Below, piece after piece: positions 26,011 through 36,900 of a stretch of DNA of 64,000 nucleotides. The first letter of the stretch is position 1, and each line of letters opens with the position of its first letter. The translations under genes were made by a program, and so were the position numbers. Below the pieces are notes generated by a model. The model was given only the letters and a program-made list of their open reading frames with translations, had not been told where the DNA came from and searched no databases. This DNA comes from Apostichopus japonicus (taxonomy: Eukaryota; Echinodermata; Holothuroidea; Aspidochirotida; Stichopodidae), in the NCBI RefSeq assembly GCF_037975245.1, contig NC_092571.1:21935917-21999916 (forward strand). The letters run 5' to 3'.

Positions 26011-26150
26011 CAGGGACGTCGTTAGAGGGGGTGGGTGTGTCTCACCCCCCAAGCCATGGTAAAACTGACGCTAGTTGGAAAATTGGAGTGCGACAGTCGG
26101 AATTTCCGACTGTCGCACTCTAGTTTATCTAGGCCTTTTCATTTATCCCT
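26011..26150. repeat. G/C-rich hAT-like end plus a 35-bp near-perfect palindrome
   Basis: CAGGGACGTCGTTAGAGG at about 26,012 looks like a hAT terminus. Further on, 26,086-26,120 is a palindrome with two 17-bp arms (left arm GAGTGCGACAGTCGGAA) around a single T, with no mismatches. It could form a cruciform or a very stable RNA hairpin. No promoter or gene is placed so that the hairpin would serve as a terminator. Confidence 0.8.
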
Positions 26151-26335
26151 GTGATTGTGCATGACCTAAAATTTTTTTAAAAATTTCGGTCAAAATTGAC
26201 CTTTAACCTGTCATATTTACCACGTTTTCCTTGCCACTTTGGGAAATTGTTTCTCGCGATTCTTATACTCCACCGTACAAAACTTCTTATGATTTTGAAT
26301 ACTACAAAAAAATGCCTAATAGAACTACCGTCATA

Positions 26336-26880
26336 GGCGTAGGAGCCCAATTTGTTTTGTGAGGGGGGGGGGGGTTGTAACGACTTGCCCGAAAAATATA
26401 ACCAAAATTTTTCGCGCGCTACGCGCGCATCCCACATGATCATGTGCATATCATACAGGCATGCATCGGTTTTTACATCGCATGCAATATATCATACAAT
26501 CATTTTCCGTCTTATTACCCTTCCGTATTGGTGATAATTGTTGGGTAATAATAATATCAGTATAACCACTGAAAAACACATTGCAAATTATCAAAAAAGC
26601 TATCAGCATATTGCCCGAATTTCACAAAAATATTTGGTTGGGGTGGGGGGGGGCAATAAGTTTTTGAAATGAGTGCCAGTGGGTACAAATGTATCGCAAC
26701 AAGTTCGTAACAGAAGTGCAGTCGCGAAAGATTGGGTTTTCTGACTGACACTGACCGTATCGTTGACGAGTAGCGGGAGGGTAGGGGGTACAAAGCAGCA
26801 GTTGGAATTTTCTGGCTTCAAAACCGATTTTCAGCCACTACCCCCCCCCCCCCCCCAATCATCAGGCCTTAGCTACGTCC
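26336..26880. mobile_element. Composite of hAT-like ends with poly-G/poly-C tracts
   Basis: The segment begins with AGGCGTAGGAGCCC and a G-run. It contains TTTTTCGCGCGCTACGCGCGC and a second G-run at about 26,640, and ends with a long C-run and GGCCTTAGCTACGTCCCTG, the inverse of a typical hAT start (CAGGGACGTAGC). Different termini are mixed, so at least two nested or adjacent elements are present. I could not pair the ends or find duplications. Confidence 0.45.
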
Positions 26881-27385
26881 CTGGGTACATGGTGGTTACA
26901 TAGTACGCTCCGACCAGAATTCACCCGATAACCAGATGCAAATCCACCTAGCAACCGAGAGCTTGAGGACTCCAACGAACATCCACTGATTTATTTTCAT
27001 GCCTTCATCACTTTAGCCACCACTCACATGGGACCTATTCTAAGTCTGACGATACATGCGCATGTGTGAGGTCCTGAAAACATAATAAAAGTTGTTTGTC
27101 TTGCTATCCTTGTTTTCAAATTTCATGTAAATGTATTATCGTAGACCTAGCAACCTGGTTTAACATGCTGGCGCCAAATTTGCGCTAAGCTCGCTATACA
27201 AACTCGGATATGGGCTGTGCCTTATTAGTTAGTTATTTAAATTATTAATAATGGCGTATGAGGAAATGCACCATTTTGTGGTATGACTCCCAGGACAGAA
27301 AGTCGAGAAACTCACATGCAGTCGCGGCGGATAGCTTCCTTCGCCTATATGTCCGGGGAAATTTGGGGGCATCGTTCCTATAGAC

Positions 27386-27746
27386 CAGGGGTGGGCAACC
27401 TGCGAGCCACATGCGGCCCGCCAGTGATTTTTTGGCGGCCCGTGAGATGTCTCAAGAAAAAGAAAAAAATCAATCTATTTTGCATCATCACCAAAAACGA
27501 GCTAGCTGCTTAGAATTTATCTGCACTTATGATGCTGTCAGGTTGGTCTATTATCACCATTAATTATCAACAGGACTGTATTGGCATTATGGTTTTGTGA
27601 ATACAGATTAAGTACACACACCTATTGCTTGAACGTCCTCGGAATCAAAGGTTTGAAATCAGCAGCAGGCCGTTGGTTAGGTGCGGCCCTGTCAATCTTT
27701 CACTCCTAAAATCTGGCCCATTCATTCGAAAGGTTGCCCACCCCTG
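27386..27746. mobile_element. hAT-type MITE with CAGGGGTGGGCAACCT termini
   Basis: The left end CAGGGGTGGGCAACCT at 27,386 is mirrored by AGGTTGCCCACCCCTG ending at 27,746. The internal GCGGCCC motifs near both ends extend the inverted repeat loosely. Termini of this form are known from hAT (Charlie/Tip100-like) elements across animals. The element is 361 bp and non-coding. The flanking 8-mers (CTATAGAC and CAATGGGC) do not match, so the target duplication has decayed or the ends belong to different insertions. Confidence 0.75.
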
Positions 27747-28160
27747 CAATGGGCCTATATATGAGGCCCTGGGGTCAGTGGCGTCGTGCCCATTGGGGCC
27801 CGGGGGCACAGCCCCCCCCCCCCAAAAAAAATTGTCAAAGGTGTCATAAAATTTTGTCATAATTTAAATAAAAAGTGTTTTCGAAATCGAAAAGTAGACT
27901 AAATATTCAATTGCTCTTTGATGGCCGTTGCGGATTTTCCACACACCTCAAAGACGACATATCGGGATTAGTAATGCCATTACCTTTGAATATGTTTGTC
28001 CTAAGCTCGCGTTTGATACAGTCTCAATTAACCTGGAAAATAATCACTTCGTTATCGCGCGTTTTACCTTAGGTTTCGCTACTTTCACTTTTTCTGCCCA
28101 TGTTTTCAAACGGCATGGCTTTTTCTTCACCCAGTTACCACTTCTCACGGGCTTGGGCGG

Positions 28161-28429
28161 CAAGGGCGGCGGAACCGGGGGGCACAGGGGGCACGTGCCC
28201 CCCACTTTTCCCCAGGTTAAAAATGTGCCCATTTTCTACATAAAAATTGAGGTGTCTCAAGTTAGCAAGAGGCCAGGGAACCAGAATGAACACTCGGGAA
28301 GGGCCTTTTTCCGGCCATCTGAGGGGTTTGTAAAACCAAAAATTTTCTACTACGCTCCGCGCCAACTGATGGTGGCGCTCCGCTCAGATAGTCGTGCATA
28401 CAACATTGCAACTCCTGGCTACGCCTCTG
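28161..28429 (+). mobile_element. Non-autonomous hAT-like repeat, second copy of the GGTGGCGCT core
   Basis: The left end CAAGGGCGGCGGAACC at 28,161 is followed by a GGGGGCACGTGCCCCCC hairpin. The right end CCTGGCTACGCCTCTG finishes at 28,429. The core 28,271-28,392 shares CTACGCTCCGCGCCAA and GGTGGCGCTCCGCTCAGAT with the other copies. The inverse end TTCCGCCGCCCTTG also occurs at 28,796-28,809, so another insertion of related type lies just downstream. Confidence 0.6.
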
Positions 28430-28984
28430 ACTCTTAGTGAATTTCTGTGGGTCAAACTCAAAGCTATTTCGAATGAAACAAATTTGTTAAGATATTAACA
28501 AGAAATAATCTCTAATTCGGAAGATTCCTACATTAGCAATTAGCATGATTTCGCCTCATTTTGTCTCAAAAGAAAACTTGTTCCTTGTTTCCCAATTTGC
28601 ACATTGCATATTGCAGTGCTAGTATGCATATTTTCCTTGAGAGGGGGGGGGGGGGGCGTTGATGGAGTGATGTGTGTACACAAATTAGATAATACAATAA
28701 GAGTTGTAAAGGGTACTAAATATAAGGCTGCATCAGTCCAATCGAATTGCTGCAAAGTGCCCCTTGATGTCGGTGCCCCCCAGATTAAAAGTGCTTCCGC
28801 CGCCCTTGATGGGCGGTGATCATGGATCAGCCAACACGAAAATGTTTCGATATCTTAAATTTTGGGCGCTTCTGGGAGACGAGGAATTGGTAAACTTAGG
28901 AATAAATGGCGATCACTTCCTTCGAGAATATTTCCCAAAATTAAAAATTGCCGGAAATTTTTATCAATTTTAGGGGTGTTGCTT

Positions 28985-29170
28985 TCTGCCATAATGCACG
29001 GGAAGTGCCGTTTCCTGCAATCTGAGGGGTCTGCCAGAAGAAAAATTTTCTTGTACGCTGCGCGCCAACCGATGGTGGCGCTCCGCTTAGATAGTACTTA
29101 CGGCCGGAATACTCGAATCGATTCCGTCCCCCCCCCCCCCCCCACGTTTCAAATCGGATTGACGCCCCTG
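28985..29170 (+). mobile_element. Non-autonomous hAT-like repeat, third copy of the core
   Basis: The core 28,995-29,095 contains GGGAAGTGCCGTTTCCTGC, TTTTCTTGTACGCTGCGCG and GGTGGCGCTCCGCTTAGAT. It is followed by a C-run and the terminus GGATTGACGCCCCTG ending at 29,170. That terminus is the inverse of GGGCGTCAATCC seen at 25,511, which ties the core and the end type together as one family. The left boundary is not clear. Confidence 0.6.
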
Positions 29171-29231
29171 AATGTATATATTTAAATTTAACAGGAAAAA
29201 CCGATTGCGATGCTTCCTAATGCTAAAAATT

Positions 29232-29336
29232 TGGACGGATCGGAGATTGATAGGACGGGAAGCGATAGGACGGGGAGCGATATGACGGGGAGCGATTGAA
29301 CAAAGAGCGATTGGACGTTGAGCGAGTGGACGGGAG
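29232..29336 (+). repeat. 15-bp minisatellite (GGACGGGGAGCGATA)
   Basis: About seven imperfect units of 15 bp occur in tandem, drifting at the 3' end (GGACGTTGAGCGAGT). There is no reading frame of interest. Confidence 0.85.
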
Positions 29337-29676
29337 AAGCTCTGTGCTCCCTCTGTATACTATGCTCAACGAGATAAATGATTCATTTACCTCGTTGACT
29401 ATGCTTTACGTAGCATCGTTCAAGCTTAATTGTATAACGTTATTTTCAATTTACTGCGTAGTAGTGTCATTCTTTTTATTTTCTTGACACCAGTTTGTTT
29501 TGATACTCCTAACTATAATAAAAGTTAAATACGGGGTACCGTTTCGAGACAAATGTTGGTTATTTCCTTTCTACGTTGTTATTAAAGTTTAACAACTAAC
29601 ATGAACATTGATAGTGATTTTGTTTTCTGTAGGAATGAACATGATCAACCAACACTCTACCGTGCGTTTATCACAC

Positions 29677-29785
29677 GGATAATGCAGGAACGGGGGCTCA
29701 ACGCTATTGTTGGATGAACTACAGTACAGTAACTCTATACGGCTTCGTGCATTACTTGCGCCATACACCCGTTCGTGCATTATCC
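29677..29785. repeat. Small inverted-repeat element, 109 bp
   Basis: GGATAATGCAGGAACGGG (29,677-29,694) is complementary to CCCGTTCGTGCATTATCC (29,768-29,785) at 17 of 18 positions, around a 73-bp loop. This could be a miniature transposon or a solitary hairpin. No target duplication is visible. Confidence 0.45.
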
Positions 29786-30942
29786 TGCGATGAAAACACG
29801 GTACTGAGACTGTTTTGGTTAACATCTAGTTATTTTAAAATGGTAACATTTGCCCAAACTGTGTTACGTTAACCCGCGGATAGTTGAAATGAGCATGTTT
29901 CTCCTGCTTTAAATGAGTTATTTAGTCATGCTCATAATACCTGAGAGGTTTCACGTGACCGTGCATGCTGGTTTATACTCCATACTTGGGTAGTATGCTA
30001 TAAACATTATGCGAGGGACAGGAGGACCGAGGTGTTTTTGGGCCTTCACAAGCATCATTTAATTATTGTAGAAATTACGGTGGCCCAGATGAGACATGGA
30101 ATTTTCGAACGTTTCATGTCATATGTATTACCTTCTTTAAACTGTCCAAGTTTTGAGTGTGTGACTTTCTATAGAAGAAAAGAAATAAGATCGGAAATTA
30201 GATGTATTGTGTGGTGAATGAAACGAACATTGATCATTTGTTTGCCAAACACTCTTCTGCTAATACAATGGATCCAGTTGAATGATTTAGTACTGCCGTG
30301 TAGTAAATCCCTCGTTGACGAGTAACAAATAGAAACGTAGGCTTTGTACTCATTTCCCCCATTTTTCTAAGTGAGCGGAGGTATGTCGGTGCATGTAATG
30401 GGGCAGTAGCCCTCTCTGCCCTCCTGTGTACGTAAGTATATATGTGGTTGTAACGGCATCCCGCATTTGGGGTATCAGAAAAGTCGATGTTCAAAAGCTG
30501 CGAAAATTTACCGGACATTCGCTGAAATATTAACCATATTCAAGTTTTTTTTTTTTTTCTACCACTCATCCAGTTCCTTCCCGTGAAAATTCATCCTGAT
30601 AGAAAATTAATATGTTGTTGTAAAGTTAGTGGCGCTATTTGTATTTGCCTAAATAATAATTGCCAAGGACATCTCTTTCTCTTTTCAATCATGTTGGTTT
30701 GAAAAACTCACTGTGAAAACAAACACTCCTATTTGTTTATTTGAAATCTCGCTATGAATATCAGTCATTTAGACGGTTGTAGAAGCGAGATGTGTGAAGT
30801 AACTTTAAGTCCATCCAAAAAAAATTAAACAAATACCTCCATAGCACCCAATGATCGATTACCATTTCTCTGTGACGAAAACTGAACCGAATTTGCTTGA
30901 TGTGGGGTTTTCGAACTTCAACTCGATCTCGAAGAGAAGAAA

Positions 30943-33900
30943 ATGAAGAAGACCGTAGTCGGGCCTGCATCTATATTTCTCTTCTGTAGCGCGAAAAGAA
31001 CTTTAAATATTCCATTTAGAAGCCAAGGTAGCTCGAGTGGTATAGTGAGTGAAAGTGGTAGAGTGAGGGTTGGAGTAACAGGAATAGGTAAGTGGATTGT
31101 CATATTATCTCAATTATGAAGGTTACAGCGTTGTGCATGTACTAGATTCGCGACTAGGCCTAGCCTACTTAGATTGCTGTGTAGTAATAGCATGGTGTAC
31201 GGTACTGTAACTTCGCGTGTTCCCTAAATTCGCGTTACTGTGTTATACATATGTAGTTGCACAAATAGTCAAATTGTAACCACTTTCATTCATAATTTCA
31301 ATATACAAAGCATGAACAAATGCAGCCAAAACAAGGCATCATCAATAAACAAGTTCACGGTAACCGTCGCCATCTTGCTCACGGTGCACGTCGTTGACCA
31401 CGCGAACTCATCTGCTTAGTGACCGTCACTAACGTGCATGAATAACATAAGGCTACGGATTATACTTACAGGGAACTTGCGTTGGAGAAATTTACTTCGA
31501 AATATTAATCTGATCGTTGTAGATCTTGATTGATATTTTAACGACATATACCGGTAAATATTAATAAGAATAAGGTTCCAAGGCACACAAGAAAACTCGA
31601 GTAGGACCATATAACGAGCTAAGCTGCCTAGCCTAGTCTGTTGAATATACTGGGCAGCGCATGTATAGTGTAGGTGTAGTAAGTTCATGCTGTGGAATGC
31701 CAATGGTCATGAGAAGCTGATGAAGTCAAATATCGCAATAGGGATTTCGCTGGAATGCAAGGGCGCAGCCACTGGGGGGGGGGGGGGGCGGGGGTCGTAA
31801 CCCCCCAACTTTTGGGAAGTTCTCCATACATAATGTTTTTCACACACAAAACGTTTCTCATGACTGCCTTGGCCCCCCCCCAACTTTCAGCCAGTGGTTG
31901 CACCCTTGCTGGAATGTGCTTGTTAGGGCCGGCGGTCAGGGGCGGGGAGTGAGGGAATAACGTTTCGTTCCTGGGAATAGTTCAAACACCTATACGATAC
32001 ACAGTCGTTCGTCACTCGCCTAGACCCTCCCCTGCCCGCGGGCAGCCAGAGGATTTAAAATGTTCCAAGCCTCCACGGTCTGGTGAGGCATCGGCGGGTT
32101 TTGTTTAGGGGAGGGAAGTGGGGGGGTGGGACAGAAACCCGACATGCACCCCAATATTGATGTTGTATTTTTCACGCACCTACATTATTTAAAGACTCAT
32201 TGGTCATGCAAACATGCCTCCTCCTTCCTGGGGTTGTCGTTGATGCATGGGACTTTTTCAATATGTTGGGCAATATGTCTGCGAACAGGCCTTGGACCGG
32301 CCCCTCAACCGTTTTCAACACGGGCCTTTCTGGGTCGCCATTTTGCCGTAAGGGTGTAAGAACTTTTTGAACAAGTTAAAGGCAGAAAGGCCCATGGGCT
32401 GAATGTCAAAAATAATATTTGTTTTTTTTTTAGTATATACTTCTATTTACAGTAGATGAGGAAGTCGGGCTTCATAGTTCGGGGCCCGATAATGTCAGGC
32501 CCCACGCGCTGCCGAGTCAAACCACAGAGTTATATTGCAACAGTAGTAGGGAACATTCGTTCAGTTTTGTAAATATATAGACCAACATCATTTTTCGCTC
32601 CAATTTCCAGGTAAACGACGGCCACTAATGCTTGCTTCGGTCCCGAACTGTTTATGCCTCGTAACACGAGATACTTGACAAGTTCACTTTTAGGCATTTG
32701 TAGGAAATTTTAGTAGCCTACTCCTGATGTACATCGTCGCTCTTCCATTCCACGGTAGAATTCATACTGGCCACTACCTAAAATAGAGGGGAAAATAATG
32801 TATTGGGCCCTACTGATATTTAACTTCAAATAATATCACAGAATCCCCCGCCACCACCACAGAGCCTTACCCAACTTCAGCTTCGAGCATCAGGCTGGAC
32901 TCAGTCATAGACCTACTGTAGGCTAGCCGACAATGGGAGGCCTTGACTGGGTGAAAGATATATAGGCCTACATAATTGGAGGAACATCAATATGAGCCCC
33001 CTCCCCCCTTATAAAACAGCCTTCATTTGGCTCAGACTGACACCATCCCCCCCCCCCCCCCCCCTTCATGTTATGTGGATAAGGAACTGTTCCATTGAGT
33101 ATAGGTCACCGGGAGACTACGCAACACATGATAATTGTTTCCATTTTCGATGACATTACCCAAATTTTGTGTGATGATTTCGGGATATATTTGACGGAAA
33201 CTTTGGAAATCCTGAAGCTATGCAAACTACTAGTAATCACCAAAGACATCTAGGCTACATCCACAGCCTCCTCAGGAAATGGTTGGCAGAAACCTGCGAA
33301 TGAAATGAGATTTTTCGGGAATTAAGTGTTTGAAATGTGGACACTTAACAAGTTAGCTAGGCTGTCTCGCTGAGTGGCATCGATCGCCAGGCTGATGAAG
33401 TTTCATTTATCCCGGATATTATTCATTTATATCTTCCGTTAGGCCTACATTTGATGGTTTGAGGTAACATTATTTGATATCCACTCAGGTAACCCCTCCC
33501 ACTCCCCTCCCCAATACAATACACGAGAGTACAGTAGCCTACCATCCGATAGTCGAAAAGATTGTCCGAGTGCACGAGCAGTATTCATCGCAGTGCATTG
33601 ACTGTACTGCAGATTGCGGAGGTGCAATTTCGCAGAACTGGTTATGCACCGTGTACAAAATGGCCGCGGTTTCCGTGATAGTGTTTATTTTGTGATCTGA
33701 GACACTTTCATGGATTATTCCACAGAGTCAGGGAAATTTTTCCTTGCTTTGAGCAGTTTGACTCCCAACCTTTACAAGTATAAATTTTCTATTTCCCGCG
33801 GAATCTGATCAACTAATTGATGAAATCACATGGCTGAATTGAAAGCACTAAGCCACCGAGCAAAGTAAGCTAGATGATAGATCGTGATCGCAGTTATCTT

Positions 33901-36900
33901 TTAAAATAACTTTAATGCTATTACTAAAGCGAATTTACAGTATAGGCCTACCATCATCTAGTATTTCTACCGGGAATTTACTGTCTTGGATCGAGAATTG
34001 GCTTGGTAATAGGAAACAGAGGGTGGTAATTAAAGGCTGTGCTTCTTCTTGGCAGGACGTTACTAGTGGGGTTCCACAATGGTCTGTAGTGGGTCCCTTG
34101 TTGTTTGTTGCTATATAAATGACATCGACGGAGATATTTTGTGTACAGCTAAAAAGTTTGCTTATGACACCAAATTGTATTCTGAGGTCTCTTCCAAAAA
34201 CTTATAAGAAGTTTCAAATGGATTTGGATCAGGTTTTTTCCCGGTCTCAGGGGTGGCAAATGCTTTTTAATATTGATAAATGCAATGTAGTGCACATTGG
34301 TAGTACAGTAACCAAAAGTTTATATACAATCTTAACGGTGTGGAGTTACAGGAGGTCTCTGTTGAAAGAGACCTAGGTATCTACATTGACTCATCTCTAC
34401 AACCTTCTAAACATTGTCTTGAAGCTGCTAACAGAGGTATATAATAGGGTGTTAGGTATGATCAAGAGGAACTTCAGTTTTCTGAAAGAGGACATCGTAG
34501 TTAGGCTTTATAAGCAGTTGGTTAGGCCTCATCTGGAGAATGCTGTGCAGGCTTGGAACCCATATTTTGCTAAGGATAAGGAAGTACTTGAAAAGGTCCA
34601 GGGGAGGGCTACTAGGATGATTAGTTCCTTAAAGAGTGTTCCTTAGTATAGGCGGTTACAACTGTTGAATCTTACCACACTAGAGCTTAGGAGGTTACGT
34701 GGGGACTTGATCCAGGTTTTCAAGATTGTGTATGGTTTCGACAATTTATCCTTTACCGACTTTTTCATGTTTGCTAACAGTAGTTGTACCAGAGGTTATT
34801 GTCTTAAACTCCATAAGTCACATAGTAGGATTAATATTCAGCATAACTTTTTTTTCTAATAGGGTCGTGAATGAGTGGAATGGTTTGCCTGAGAAAGTTT
34901 TACTTGCAAGTAGTGTCAATGGGTTTAAGAATACTTTGGACAAGCACTTTAAGCATTGTAATCGGGTCTGAGTGTTTGTGTCTTCAGTTTTTCTTTTCTC
35001 TCTCTATAGGGTCCTTGATGGGGACTTGAGTGTCCCTCCTGATCCTTTTTTTCTACTAAACTAAACTAAACTAGTATTAGTAACCAGACCCTGGAAGTGG
35101 AAATCATCACAAAGGATCACAAGGACTTAAATCAAAGCCCCCCCCCCTCCAACACCCCCCCCCCTTTTCAGCACAAGTTTTTATCTGGTATAAGAAGCTT
35201 TATGATCTTGGTGGAACTTCAGGGAGAATGTCAGACATCTCTTACCAAACCATGATCAGATGGTCACAGCTAAAAAGATAAAAATGCAGGGTAGTCTGCA
35301 ATTTACAGTAGGTTAACACTGATAAATTACAGTGTCCAATTACAGTACAAAGTAATCACTTACCTGAATGTTATGAAGATGACCAAACTTGTCAGAACTT
35401 GTTCATTTTTTGTTGTTGTCTGAAATCATTATTTTCATACCATCACAGTCTCTTGTGAATAATTTATATCTTCCAGGAGTTGTAACACCATTGGGGATTG
35501 GTGTCAGCAATGTATGGTCAAAATTACTTCAAGGCAAGAGTGGCATTGGATTGCTGAGTGGAGAAAAATATGAAGGAATACCAAGTAAAGTAGGTAAGAT
35601 GTTTGAGGATGAAAGAACTGAACCATTTATTTCGTTTTCATGTCTTTTGTGGGTAGCCAAAACAACTTTGGCAAATCTTTTCACTGGTCACTGAGTTATT
35701 AGTAATTACTTTTTCTTACCTGTCTTAATTCAATTAAATGAGCCCATCTCTAGGGCAAGCTTTTGACCAGTACTTCGATTGTATGCAATGACCAAATTTC
35801 TGTTTGGACAATCACGTAAGCTTTTGAGATCATCAGGTGAAGGACTTGTTGTTTACATCATATACAGATTGCATTGTAAGTAAATACTGTACCTTCAAAA
35901 TAGTAGATTGGCATCGCCCCATCATCTTGGAGGAACTGAAATTAAACAAAAAATAGTAGTAGGCCGTTGATCCACTCAAAGTTAAATTTTAATGGCCCAA
36001 AGCTGGTGTTCTATTCACCAAACCCACACAGCTCTCCTGCCATATACACCTTGGTTGTTGTTTTTGCTACCTTTTTTGGGCATCAATATTTGTTTGGACC
36101 ATCAAGAAATACAATAAGAATTGTTTGTCCAAGGGATAACCTGAAAGAATCTTTAAATATCTTGTCCAATTAGTTATAATAATGATTCTGTTTTGTAGGG
36201 TATGGCTGTTGGTGTCAGTTTACCAGGACTCCAGGAAATTGTTGACACCGGTAGAACACTAGAGACAAAGGTAAGTCATCTGTTTTGTTCCATTTTCCTT
36301 AATGAAAAGAAATGATTTTGATTTGCATCAATCTAGAACATGCAGTGAACAACACTTACTGGTCAGTTATACGTTTATGTGTTTAACAAATAAATAAAGA
36401 GTCCAGTCACCAGAGGGCAATATTTGTCACTACGTCAAAGTGTATTTGTTGCCAAACTTCAAAGTAGTCTTACCAAGATATCTTATCTTTACAAACAAAG
36501 TAATACCAATATAACAGGACACGTCTTGTCTTTATATACTCTAAGTAATAACTGCCTCCTAATCCGTTCCAAACCCTATTTAAAGAAAACATGCGCAACA
36601 CGCACCATTCAAACAAATCATGCACCACACACATCCCAAGCAACACGCACAACCGACACACGCATAAACATTGTTAACACCGTCACACACGCACAGTTGA
36701 CGCCAACATTAATTCAATCACACATTACAATGTGATAGAACTTGAATGGATCAGCATGTGTAAGGGTACAAGGAAGGATTTGCAGGTTTTTCTTGTGGGA
36801 GACATTTTGGTTTGTATAAACTTATAGAACTGCAGTCATTTTTGCAGCATAGCCTGCAAAAAGTTGACACATTCTCTTGTTCTCTCCCCCACCCCCCTTT

